Assembly: GCF_014197145.1 (NCBI RefSeq)
Contig: NZ_JACIEZ010000010.1
Span: forward strand, 62,001-126,000
DNA length: 64,000 nt
Direction: 5' to 3'
From: Gellertiella hungarica
Lineage (GTDB): Bacteria; Pseudomonadota; Alphaproteobacteria; Rhizobiales; Rhizobiaceae
The position numbers and the translations under genes are program-made. This document shows positions 35,403 through 42,766 of the stretch, one piece after another. Numbering within the stretch: the first letter of the stretch is position 1; every line of letters begins with the position of its first letter. The notes beneath the pieces were generated by a model. It was not told the DNA's origin, did no database searches, and saw only the letters and a list, made by a program, of their open reading frames with translations.

Positions 35403-36380
35403 ATGAGCCGATCTGCAGCCAGCCCTTCCCAATTCGACCTCTTCGGCATCGAGGACGCCCCCTCCCCTGCCGGCGAGAAGACGGCTGCAAGAGCGCCGGC
35501 CCGCGCCATGAGCCATGAGGACATGGCCCGCCATCTGGTGGAATCGGGGCGCTACCGCGTCCTCAGGCGGCTGGAGCCGCGTGCCGTGCAGCCCGTGGCG
35601 CGGCCCGAATTTCCCCTGCGCGGCATTGTTCTCGATACGGAAACGACCGGCCTCAACCACAGGAAGGACGAAATCATCGAGATCGGTCTCGTCGCCTTCT
35701 CCTTCGACGCCGAAGGGCGGATCGGCGAGGTGACCGACGTCTATGGCGGGCTCAACCAGCCGTCCCAGCCCATTCCAGCCGACGTCACCCGGCTGACCGG
35801 CATCACCGACGAGATGGTGGCGGGCCAGCGGATCGATCCCGAGGCCGTGATGCGGCTGGTCGAGCCCGCCGATCTCGTGATCGCCCACAATGCCGGCTTC
35901 GACCGGCCCTTCTGCGAAGCCTTCATGGATGTCTTCCGCACCAAGGCCTGGGCCTGTTCGGTCAAGGAGGTGGACTGGGGAAAGAGGGGTTACGAGGGCA
36001 CCAAGCTCGGTTATCTGATCGGCCAGTCCGGCTATTTCCACGACGGGCACCGCGCCGTGGACGATTGCTTTGCCCTGCTCGAGGTGATGGAACGGGGCGC
36101 CGGCTCCCCCTCCCCCTTCGCGGAACTCCATGCCGCGAGCCAGCGCGCCAATGTCCGGATCTTCGCCGAAAACAGTCCCTTCGACATGAAGGACCATCTG
36201 AAGGCGCGCGGCTATCGCTGGTCGGACGGTTCGGCGGGTCTGCCGAAATGCTGGTGGGTCGAACTGCCTGAAGAGGCGCTCGAGGCGGAACTTGCCTATC
36301 TCGGCACCGAAATCTACCGCTGGCGCGATGCCGATCCGCCGGTGCGGCGTCTCACCGCCTTCGATCGCTACAAGGGATGA
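35403..36380 (+). CDS. DnaQ-like 3'-5' exonuclease with an N-terminal QxxLF motif
   Basis: The 325-residue protein contains a DEDD-type exonuclease core (about residues 75-240): Exo I with the acidic pair in LDTETTGLN, Exo II around HNAGFDRPF, and Exo III HRAVDDC, giving the DEDDh type like the epsilon subunit. The N-terminus has QFDLF at about residues 10-14, which matches the pentapeptide motif used to bind the DNA polymerase sliding clamp. A C-terminal domain (about 250-325), with SPFDMKDHLKARGYRW and KCWWVEL, is typical of one branch of such exonucleases. The function is probably repair or proofreading; no polymerase is adjacent. A ribosome site (GGAGCG) precedes the ATG. Confidence 0.85.
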   Translation: MSRSAASPSQFDLFGIEDAPSPAGEKTAARAPARAMSHEDMARHLVESGRYRVLRRLEPRAVQPVARPEFPLRGIVLDTETTGLNHRKDEIIEIGLVAFSFDAEGRIGEVTDVYGGLNQPSQPIPADVTRLTGITDEMVAGQRIDPEAVMRLVEPADLVIAHNAGFDRPFCEAFMDVFRTKAWACSVKEVDWGKRGYEGTKLGYLIGQSGYFHDGHRAVDDCFALLEVMERGAGSPSPFAELHAASQRANVRIFAENSPFDMKDHLKARGYRWSDGSAGLPKCWWVELPEEALEAELAYLGTEIYRWRDADPPVRRLTAFDRYKG

Positions 36381-36414
36381 GGCGGCCGAAGCCGCCTCCC
36401 CTCCCCTTTTCCGC

Positions 36415-37125
36415 TCAGGGCGAAACGGAGCGCATCAGCCCGCCATCGACGCGGATGCTCTGCCCGGTGATGTAGCTTGCCTCGTCCGATGCGAGGAAGG
36501 CGATGGTCGCAGCCACCTCTTCAGAACGGCCATAGCGGCCCATGGGCACGCCCTGCCTGCGCTCTTCCGTTGCCGGAAGGCTGTCGATCCAGCCGGGCAG
36601 CACATTGTTCATGCGTACATTGTCGGCGGCGAAGCTGTCGGCGAAGAGCTTGGTATAGGCGTTCAGCCCTGCCCGCGCCACGGCCGAGGTCGGGAACATC
36701 GGTGTCGGCTCGCTGACCCAGGCGGTCGAGATATTGACGATCGAGCCCTTCTTCTGCGCCTGCATGATGGGTGCGACGAGCCTTACGGTGCGGATGACGT
36801 TCATCAGGTAAACCTCGATGCCGGTCATCCACTGTTCGTCGGTGATTTCGAGCAGCGGTGCGCGGGGCCCGTGTCCGGCGCTGTTGACCAGCACGTCGAT
36901 CCGCCCCCACTTTTCCATGGTGGTGTCGACCAGGCGCTTCAGGTCGTCGTTCGAGAGGTTGGACCCGGTCACGCCGATGCCGCCGAGCTCCTTGGCGAGC
37001 GCCTCGCCCTTGCCCGAAGACGAGAGCACGGAAACGGCATAGCCATCCGCCGCAAGCCTGCGTGCCGCCGCTGCGCCCATTCCGCTGCCGCCTGCCGTAA
37101 TGACGGCTACCTTTTCTCCTGCCAT
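36415..37125 (-). CDS. SDR-family protein with altered catalytic motif
   Basis: The 236-residue Rossmann protein fits the classical short-chain dehydrogenase family: cofactor loop TAGGSGMGAAAARRLA, NSAGHG, the serine of VNISTAW, and the C-terminal GQSIRVDGGLM. Where the active-site YxxxK is expected, the sequence reads TSAVARAG, so the tyrosine is replaced by serine and the lysine by arginine. It may have changed chemistry or be a regulatory or non-catalytic protein. The start is the ATG at 37125 with AGGAGAG upstream. It is convergent with the exonuclease gene. Confidence 0.82.
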   Translation of the reverse strand: MAGEKVAVITAGGSGMGAAAARRLAADGYAVSVLSSSGKGEALAKELGGIGVTGSNLSNDDLKRLVDTTMEKWGRIDVLVNSAGHGPRAPLLEITDEQWMTGIEVYLMNVIRTVRLVAPIMQAQKKGSIVNISTAWVSEPTPMFPTSAVARAGLNAYTKLFADSFAADNVRMNNVLPGWIDSLPATEERRQGVPMGRYGRSEEVAATIAFLASDEASYITGQSIRVDGGLMRSVSP

Positions 37126-37244
37126 GCATCTCTCCTGTCTCTGGCCGGTTTTTGTCCCGGCTCCTGCAATCGGTCGCGGACCCTAGCATCCGGTTCGGAC
37201 CGCTGCGAGAGCGATTTTCTGACAGGTCGGATGAACGGGATTGA

Positions 37245-37487
37245 TCAGGGGGCCGGCCTGTAGTGCCGGAGCCGCTTCAGCCGGGCATGCAGAAGCAGCG
37301 CGCGCAGCGCCTCCCCTTCGTTGCCGAAGAGCTCGACCCGCTGCCGCCCGAACGTGCCGATCCTGCCCCAGCGCCGGATGAGGGCGACTTCTCCAAGCAG
37401 GGTTTTCTCGATGGACAGTGCGTAGAAACGCTGCATGTTGCGGCGCGGGTCGATGCGCTGGAGATGGAGCTGGAAGCGATTTTTCAT
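37245..37487 (-). CDS. WGR-domain protein
   Basis: The 80-residue protein is essentially a single WGR domain: NMQRFYALSIEKTLLGE, then RRWGRIGTFGRQRVELF. The domain is known from PARPs and bacterial MolR-like proteins, where it binds nucleic acids. Stand-alone WGR proteins are common on rhizobial plasmids, and their role is not established. The ATG at 37487 has a weak ribosome site. It is the gene immediately upstream of the repA control region, transcribed away from it. Confidence 0.83.
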   Translation of the reverse strand: MKNRFQLHLQRIDPRRNMQRFYALSIEKTLLGEVALIRRWGRIGTFGRQRVELFGNEGEALRALLLHARLKRLRHYRPAP

Positions 37488-37532
37488 GGGAAAGAGTCTG
37501 ATTCCTTCCCCCGTCGGCGTCCAACGAATGAT

Positions 37533-37560
37533 ATGAATCGGTTGTCGCCGACCGATTCAT
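37533..37560. repeat. Perfect palindrome, 10 bp arms, 8 bp spacer
   Basis: ATGAATCGGT (37533-37542) and ACCGATTCAT (37551-37560) are exact reverse complements around an 8-base spacer. It lies 46 bases upstream of the WGR gene start and about 300 bases before repA. The dimensions recall tyrosine-recombinase core sites or a dimer operator. No T-run is present. Confidence 0.55.
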
Positions 37561-37748
37561 CGGGGTGATGAGTCGGCCTCCCAGGCGGTGCAGTTCGCGC
37601 CCGGGCGGACGCCTCCCTGCCTCGAAGCTTGCACGGCGGTTGCGCACCGCGCGATACGCAGGCAGCCGGCGGCGAAACCTAAGGTGCTGATTTCAAATGC
37701 ATAACGCCGCCTTGGAGAGGCCGCGGCAAAGAGCAGGCGGGCAGTGCC

Positions 37749-37765
37749 GTTAACCATTTGTTAAC
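37749..37765. repeat. Tandem GTTAAC motifs upstream of repA
   Basis: Two copies of the six-base palindrome GTTAAC (37749-37754, 37760-37765) are exactly 11 bases apart, i.e. on the same face of the helix. The spacing suggests cooperative binding of a dimeric partition or replication regulator, or part of the repA promoter. Confidence 0.45.
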
Positions 37766-37794
37766 GCTATTTTTCTTGTCAGATTGCGGGAATC

Positions 37795-37838
37795 GGCGAT
37801 AATGGCGGCAAATCTTCTTTCATGCCAAAATTATCGCC
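37795..37838. repeat. Inverted repeat immediately upstream of repA
   Basis: Arms GGCGATAAT (37795-37803) and ATTATCGCC (37830-37838) are perfect complements with 26 bases between them; the second arm ends 15 bases before the repA ATG. It could be the operator through which RepA/RepB repress the repABC promoter, or a 5' leader hairpin. The inner CGATAAT/ATTATCG is also the core of the palindrome beside the recombinase gene. Confidence 0.55.
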
Positions 37839-37853
37839 AGAACGGTTGATCCG

Positions 37854-39050
37854 ATGAATGCCTATACCCCGTTGCCGTCGTTCGAATTCGACGACAAGAT
37901 CCTGATGCAGGGTGCGGAGATCTCGCGCAAGCTCGACCAGCTGCGTTTCGAGAAGTTCCCGCCGAATGCCCGCAAGACCCTGCGCCAGTTTTCCATGGCG
38001 GAGGTGGCGCATTATCTCGGCGTCAGCCCGAACAATCTCAAGCGCCTTCATCTCGAGGGCAAGGGACCCGTGCCCACCACCTCGACGGGCGGCCGCCGGT
38101 TCTACACCGCCGAGCAGATGCTCGAGCTGCGCTTCTTCCTGGACAAGACCGGCAAGGCGGAAGCCAAGAAATATGTGCCCCACCGCAAGCCCGGCGACAA
38201 GCTTCAGGTGATCGCGGTCGTGAACTTCAAGGGTGGTTCCGGCAAGACGACGACGGCGGCCCATCTGGCGCAGCACCTGGCCCTGACCGGCCACCGGGTG
38301 CTGACCGTCGATCTCGACCCGCAGGCATCCCTTTCGGCGCTGCACGGCTTCCAGCCGGAGCTCGACCGCAACCCTTCCCTCTACGACACGATCCGCTACG
38401 ACGATCAGCGCAAGCCGATCGCGGACATCATCCTGCCGACGAACTTCCCGGGGCTGGATATCATCCCCGCAAATCTCGAGCTGCAGGAATACGAATACGA
38501 CACGCCGCTGGCGATGCAGCAGTCGAACGAAGGCAAGCGCTTCTTCACCCGCATGGGCAAGGCGCTGGCCGATGTGGACGACCGCTATGATGTCGTCGTC
38601 ATCGACTGCCCGCCGCAGCTCGGCTACCTGACGCTGACGGCTCTGACGGCGGCGACCTCGGTGCTGATCACCGTTCACCCGCAGATGCTCGACCTCATGT
38701 CGATGTCGCAGTTCCTGCTGATGCTCGGTAACATCACCAAGACCATCAAGAAGGCCGGCGCGAATGTCCGCATGGACTGGCTGCGCTATCTCATCACCCG
38801 CTACGAGCCGAGCGACGTGCCGCAGGTGCAGATGCTCGGCTTCATGCAGTCGATGCTGGCCGAGGAAATCCTCAAGACACCGATGGTGAAGACGACAGCC
38901 ATCTCCGATGCTGGCCTGACCAAGCAGACCCTCTACGAGGTCGACCGGGCGAACTTCACCCGCGAAACCTATGACCGCGCCATCGATTGCCTCGATGCGG
39001 TGAATTTCGAGATCCAGGGTCTGATCCACAAGGCGTGGGGGCGGCTATGA
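37854..39050 (+). CDS. repA: Replicon partition protein RepA (ParA family)
   Basis: Partition ATPase and repressor of the repABC operon. The 398-residue protein starts with a MerR-like helix-turn-helix (about residues 48-95: MAEVAHYLGVSPNNLKRLH) and continues with a ParA ATPase domain: Walker A KGGSGKTT at 126-133, DLDPQASLS and the Walker B stretch VVVIDCPPQLG. It should bind RepB complexes at the partition sites and segregate the replicon, and repress its own promoter. It is first in the operon; repB starts 77 bases after its stop. Confidence 0.95.
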   Translation: MNAYTPLPSFEFDDKILMQGAEISRKLDQLRFEKFPPNARKTLRQFSMAEVAHYLGVSPNNLKRLHLEGKGPVPTTSTGGRRFYTAEQMLELRFFLDKTGKAEAKKYVPHRKPGDKLQVIAVVNFKGGSGKTTTAAHLAQHLALTGHRVLTVDLDPQASLSALHGFQPELDRNPSLYDTIRYDDQRKPIADIILPTNFPGLDIIPANLELQEYEYDTPLAMQQSNEGKRFFTRMGKALADVDDRYDVVVIDCPPQLGYLTLTALTAATSVLITVHPQMLDLMSMSQFLLMLGNITKTIKKAGANVRMDWLRYLITRYEPSDVPQVQMLGFMQSMLAEEILKTPMVKTTAISDAGLTKQTLYEVDRANFTRETYDRAIDCLDAVNFEIQGLIHKAWGRL

Positions 39051-39055
39051 CCTGC

Positions 39056-39071
39056 GTTGACGGCCGTAAAA
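39056..39071. other. Candidate partition (parS-like) sequence between repA and repB
   Basis: GTTGACGGCCGTAAAA matches the known repABC partition pattern GTT-N4-GC-N4-AAC at every fixed position except the last base, and its centre ACGGCCGT is palindromic. Some repABC plasmids carry the RepB-binding site between repA and repB. This is a weak single-site call. Confidence 0.35.
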
Positions 39072-39126
39072 ACGGGGAATTTCTCTCGAAAATTCAACTG
39101 GATGCTCCACCGCGGGAGGCCTTCTG

Positions 39127-40104
39127 ATGGCGCGGAAGAACCCGTTTGCAAATCTGATGGACGACAAGGCCGATGAGGCTCTCCGGCCGAAGCTCGACTA
39201 TACGATCAAGGGTGCGTCCCGGTCCATCCTCTCCTCCATCGACGAGATGGCCGAACGAGCGGACAAGCTCCTGGAAGGGCTGACCGTCGTCGAGGTCGAT
39301 CCCGCGCAGATCGACGGTTCCTTCGTGAAGGACCGTCTGGCCGAGGATGACGAGGAGTACCGGATCCTGCTCGAGGCAATCCGGGAGCAGCAGCAGCAGA
39401 GCCCGGTTCTGCTGCGCCCGCACCCGCGCCAGCCGGGCCGCTACATGGTGGTCTTCGGCCACCGGCGCGTGCGCGCCGCCCGCGATCTCGGGCGAAAGGT
39501 CCGGGCCGTCGTCCGCGAGATCTCGGACCGCGAACATGTGGTTGCCCAGGGACAGGAAAATTCCGCGCGCGCCAATCTCTCCTTCATCGAGAAGGCTCTT
39601 TTTGCCGGCGCGCTTGCGCGGCTGAACTATGATGGCGACAACCAGACGGTCATGGCCGCGCTCTCGGTGGATCGTGCGACGCTGTCGAAGCTGCTCTCGG
39701 TCAGCGCCTTGCCCGCGCCCATTCTCGAGGCGATAGGCCCCGCACGGGGCATCGGGCGGGATCGCTGGTACGAGCTGAAGATCCTGCTGGAACGCAAGCC
39801 GGCGCTGGAGGCGGCGCTCGCCGCCGTTGCCGATCCCGCCTTCCGCTCCATCCCGTCCAGCGACGATCGCTTCCACCGGGTCGTCGCCGAGGCAAAATCC
39901 GCGGGCAAGGCAGCGAAGCCGAAACCGAAGCCGGTCTCGCGCAGCTGGGCCTCGGAAGACCGGCGTCTGGCTGCCGAGATGAAGAGCGACGGCAAGAATT
40001 ATACGCTGGCGCTCAAGGCGCGGGATGCGGTGGGATTTGGAGAATACATGGCCGAGAACCTGGCCTCGCTCTACGAGGCCTATCGTCGGTCAAGGGAGAG
40101 CTGA
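39127..40104 (+). CDS. repB: Replicon partition protein RepB (ParB family)
   Basis: Centromere-binding protein of the repABC system, 325 residues. The N-terminal KNPFANLMD is the typical RepB beginning; a ParB domain (about residues 55-160) holds VDPAQIDGSFVKDRL, LLRPHPRQPGRYMVVFGHRR and GQENSARANLSFIEKALFA, followed by a helix-turn-helix around LSVDRATLSKLLSV and a C-terminal dimerisation part. It binds parS-like sites and works with RepA. The ATG follows a GGGAGG ribosome site. Confidence 0.95.
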   Translation: MARKNPFANLMDDKADEALRPKLDYTIKGASRSILSSIDEMAERADKLLEGLTVVEVDPAQIDGSFVKDRLAEDDEEYRILLEAIREQQQQSPVLLRPHPRQPGRYMVVFGHRRVRAARDLGRKVRAVVREISDREHVVAQGQENSARANLSFIEKALFAGALARLNYDGDNQTVMAALSVDRATLSKLLSVSALPAPILEAIGPARGIGRDRWYELKILLERKPALEAALAAVADPAFRSIPSSDDRFHRVVAEAKSAGKAAKPKPKPVSRSWASEDRRLAAEMKSDGKNYTLALKARDAVGFGEYMAENLASLYEAYRRSRES

Positions 40105-40189
40105 GGCCGCGCCTTCGGGCGTGGCATTTAGGAAACGCGGGGAAGGGCGCGATGTCCTCCACCCCCGATGCAAGGAGATGAAACCGCAA

Positions 40190-40245
40190 AAGAAAAAGGC
40201 CCCCAAACGTTTCCGTCGTGGAAGCCCTTCTCCGTGTTGTAGCAA
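40190..40245 (-). ncRNA. Predicted antisense ctRNA (incA-type) between repB and repC
   Basis: On the minus strand of the repB-repC gap there is a TTGACA -35 box (40275-40280) and a plausible -10 (GATTCT, 40250-40255). They are followed by a short transcript ending in a stem of GGCTTCCA with TTGGGGGCC and then a T-run near 40190. This is the position and form of the small counter-transcribed RNAs of repABC plasmids, which lower repC expression and define incompatibility. The exact 5' end and the 19-base promoter spacing are uncertain. Confidence 0.75.
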
Positions 40246-40327
40246 ACCGAGAATCGCATTTCCCCGAATCACTGTCAAGAGTCTTTGGCATCGTTTGGTG
40301 CGCTGATTTCTGCTGCCTTTTCGAAAG

Positions 40328-41551
40328 GTGAGAAAGATGCAGCCCGGACTTGTGACGACGCCCTTCGGGCGGCGGCCGATGTCGCTTGGCCAGATCGCCG
40401 CGCAGCGCAGCCTGCCTGCGGTCGAGGAGGGCAAGACGATCGACAAATGGAAGCTCTACAGAGCGCTATGCGAAGCGCGTCAGGCCCTCGGGATAACCGA
40501 CCGGGCGCTGGCGCTCCTCAACGCGCTCCTGTCCTTCCATCCCCATGCGGTGCTTTCCGCGGAGGAGAGCCTGGTGGTCTTTCCGTCGAACGCGCAGCTT
40601 TCGCTGCGGGCGAACGGCATGGCCGAAACCACCATTCGCCGCCACATCGCGCTGCTCGTGGAGAAGGGCCTTCTCCAGCGGAAGGACAGCGCCAACGGCA
40701 AGAGATTTGCCCGCCGGGACAGGGAAGGGGAGGTCGACCAGGCCTATGGCTTCTCGCTGATGCCGCTTCTCGCCCGCGCCGATGAGATCGAGGCGATTGC
40801 CGCCGGCGTCGTTGCCGATCGGCTGGCGCTCCAGCGCCTGCGGGAGGAGATCACGGTCTGCCGCCGCGACATCTCGAAGCTGGTCGCCGCAGCCCTCGAG
40901 GAGGGGCTTCCGGGAGACTGGACCGGCTTCACGCTCGCCTATCAGCAGATCGTATCCGCCATGCCGCGTTCCCTCGATGCCATGGCCGCCAGGGATTGTC
41001 TCGACCGTCTCGAAACGTTGCGCGCGCAGGTGCTCAAGGCGATGGAAAATATCGCTCTTTTCAAGAAAGAGGACGGCAATGACCGCCATTCTGGCGGCCA
41101 CATACAGAATTCAAATACCGACTCTATCCATGAATCTGAACAGCTCCTCGAGAAGGAGCAAGGCGAAACGCCGGCGGAGGAACGGAAAGGGATGCGCGCA
41201 CCGCCCAAGGTGTTCCCTCTGGGTCTGGTTCTCTCGGCGTGTCCCGAAATACTGCCCTATGGTCCGGGCGGGAGCATAGGCAGCTGGCGCGACCTCATGA
41301 CCGCAGCCATTGTGGTGCGCTCCATGCTGGGCGTCAGCCCCTCGGCCTACGAGGCGGCCTGCCATGCGATGGGACCGGAAACGGCTGCGGTCGTGATGGC
41401 GTGCATTCTCGAAAGGGCCGGGCATATCCAGTCCGCCGGCGGCTATCTCCGGAACCTGACGCGAAAGGCGGAAGCGGGTGAATTCTCCGTCGGTCCGATG
41501 CTGATGGCTCTCCTGCGCGCCAACGGGGCAGGGCAGAGGCAGCGGGCGTGA
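40328..41551 (+). CDS. repC: Replication initiator protein RepC
   Basis: The initiator of repABC replicons, 407 residues (404 if the next ATG at 40337 is used). It has the family's N-terminal winged-helix region (about 25-150: KWKLYRALCEARQALGITDRAL, MAETTIRRHIALLVEKGLLQRKDS), a central variable AT-rich coding part, and the conserved C-terminal domain (about 295-400: FPLGLVLSACPEIL, AAIVVRSMLGVSPSAYEAAC). RepC acts at an origin inside its own gene. Translation is probably limited by the antisense ctRNA encoded directly upstream. A tyrosine recombinase gene is convergent, eight bases past the stop. Confidence 0.95.
   Translation: MRKMQPGLVTTPFGRRPMSLGQIAAQRSLPAVEEGKTIDKWKLYRALCEARQALGITDRALALLNALLSFHPHAVLSAEESLVVFPSNAQLSLRANGMAETTIRRHIALLVEKGLLQRKDSANGKRFARRDREGEVDQAYGFSLMPLLARADEIEAIAAGVVADRLALQRLREEITVCRRDISKLVAAALEEGLPGDWTGFTLAYQQIVSAMPRSLDAMAARDCLDRLETLRAQVLKAMENIALFKKEDGNDRHSGGHIQNSNTDSIHESEQLLEKEQGETPAEERKGMRAPPKVFPLGLVLSACPEILPYGPGGSIGSWRDLMTAAIVVRSMLGVSPSAYEAACHAMGPETAAVVMACILERAGHIQSAGGYLRNLTRKAEAGEFSVGPMLMALLRANGAGQRQRA
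41041..41150. other. AT-rich stretch inside repC, candidate oriV
   Basis: About 110 bases in the middle of repC are strongly AT-enriched compared with the GC-rich surroundings, with short A/T runs and two GANTC sites (GACTC, GAATC) recognised by CcrM-type methylases. In characterised repABC plasmids the origin lies in just such a region of repC. No iteron array is visible. The call is by analogy. Confidence 0.5.
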
Positions 41552-41559
41552 CCGGGATG

Positions 41560-42603
41560 TCAGAGCCCAGCCGCCTTGGTGAGATTGATCCGGAAGCGGT
41601 CGCGACGGCGCTGGTATTTCCGGGTCATTTCGGCGGAGGCATGTCCGAGCTGCTTCTGGACATGGCGTTCGTCCACCTCGGCGGAGGAGGCAAGGCCGGC
41701 GCGCAGCGAGTGGCCGGAAAACAGCTGGAGGCGCTCGCCTTCCCTGAGGTCGGAGCGGAGACCGGCTGCCAGGGCCGCGCGCTTCACCAGGCGGGCGACT
41801 TCCTTGTCGTTGAGCCGCTCGGAGCCAACCGAGGTGCCGCGGTCGGTCACCCGACGGAAAAGCGGGCCATGCGCCAGCCGGGCATGGGCGATCCAGCTTG
41901 CGACCGCGTGAACGGGGCAGCTCATGTCGGAGGAGCCCCGGCCGATCTCGACCTCCCGCCATCCGGTCTTGCCGCGGAGCGTGACGATCATCCCCTTGTC
42001 GAGGATCTCTATCCATCCCCGGCCATCCTCGGTCTGGTTGCGGCCGAGATCGAGCCCGGTGACCTCGGAGCGGCGAAGACCGCCGGCAAAGCCGACGAGC
42101 AGCATCGCCCGATCGCGCATGCCGCGCAGCGAGCCCCTGTCCAGGGTTTCGAGCATGGCCAGCAGATCGGACGGAAGGATGGCTTCCTTCTGCCGCGGCG
42201 GCTGCCCGTGGGTGTTCCGGATCCCCGCGAGCACCGTGGCGATATGCCGGTCGCTCCGGTCGAGCGAGAAGCCCGCCTCGCGATATGAGGAGGCGAGGGC
42301 AGAAAGGCGTCGCTCGATGCTGGAGACCTTCAGGGGTTTCATGGCCGGGCTACCGGATGCGAGTGCGGTGATGTAGAGACCGATGACCTGCGGGTCGGGC
42401 GGTGCTGCCTCGAGACCCTGCCGGCGGCACCAGCCGCTGAAATGCCGCCAGTCGGAGGCATAGGCCCGGCGCGTGTTCGCAGAGCTTGCCGCCTCCACAT
42501 AGTCGCGGGCTCTTTCGGTGAGGTGGTCGAGATGGGCGGGGAGCGGCGAGATGATCCTCTCCTCAAGCGCCGTCGTCTCGCGCGAGGCATCGTCCTGCTG
42601 CAT
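41560..42603 (-). CDS. Tyrosine recombinase / site-specific integrase
   Basis: The 347-residue protein has a SAM-like N-terminal DNA-binding domain (about 20-130) and a tyrosine-recombinase catalytic domain with the full set: Arg177 in GLRRSEV, Lys in GKTGW, His298 and Arg301 in HSLRAG, His321 in LGHASAEM and Tyr330 in TRKYQRR. It should cut and rejoin DNA at a short palindromic site. It sits next to repC, convergent with it, and I see no phage or integrative-element genes, so a role in resolving replicon dimers is more likely than phage integration. The ATG at 42603 has GGGGGAAG upstream; 42633 is an alternative. Confidence 0.9.
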   Translation of the reverse strand: MQQDDASRETTALEERIISPLPAHLDHLTERARDYVEAASSANTRRAYASDWRHFSGWCRRQGLEAAPPDPQVIGLYITALASGSPAMKPLKVSSIERRLSALASSYREAGFSLDRSDRHIATVLAGIRNTHGQPPRQKEAILPSDLLAMLETLDRGSLRGMRDRAMLLVGFAGGLRRSEVTGLDLGRNQTEDGRGWIEILDKGMIVTLRGKTGWREVEIGRGSSDMSCPVHAVASWIAHARLAHGPLFRRVTDRGTSVGSERLNDKEVARLVKRAALAAGLRSDLREGERLQLFSGHSLRAGLASSAEVDERHVQKQLGHASAEMTRKYQRRRDRFRINLTKAAGL

Positions 42604-42657
42604 GCTTCCCCCTGCTCGTTCCGGGTCGGGCACCTGTTGACCGGCTTAACGGAAAAA

Positions 42658-42682
42658 GTCCGATAATGCAAGATTATCGGAC
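42658..42682. repeat. Perfect 10-5-10 palindrome beside the recombinase gene
   Basis: GTCCGATAAT (42658-42667) and ATTATCGGAC (42673-42682) are exact reverse complements with a 5-base spacer, 55 bases upstream of the recombinase start. The form fits a recombinase core or a dimeric operator. The inner seven bases CGATAAT recur in the inverted repeat before repA. Confidence 0.6.
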
Positions 42683-42766
42683 AACACAGGAAATGCGTTA
42701 ACCGTGCACATTGAGGGATAAAACCGGTATGAAACCGCTCGCGAACGAATGCTGGCGCCGCCGGTT

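Larger units (their letters stand above)
37488..37853. promoter_or_regulatory. repABC upstream control region
   Basis: These 366 bases hold no gene that I can support. They contain three repeat structures, annotated separately: a 10-8-10 palindrome (37533-37560), two GTTAAC copies (37749-37765), and a 9 bp inverted repeat (37795-37838) between which and the repA start only about 15 bases remain. The segment just before repA is clearly richer in A and T than the surroundings, as expected for promoters under RepA/RepB control. Confidence 0.6.

Noticed and set aside
42636-42650. GTTGACCGGCTTAAC near the recombinase start, parS-like
   Set aside because: It is one base short of the consensus spacing (15 instead of 16 bases), so I did not annotate it as a partition site.
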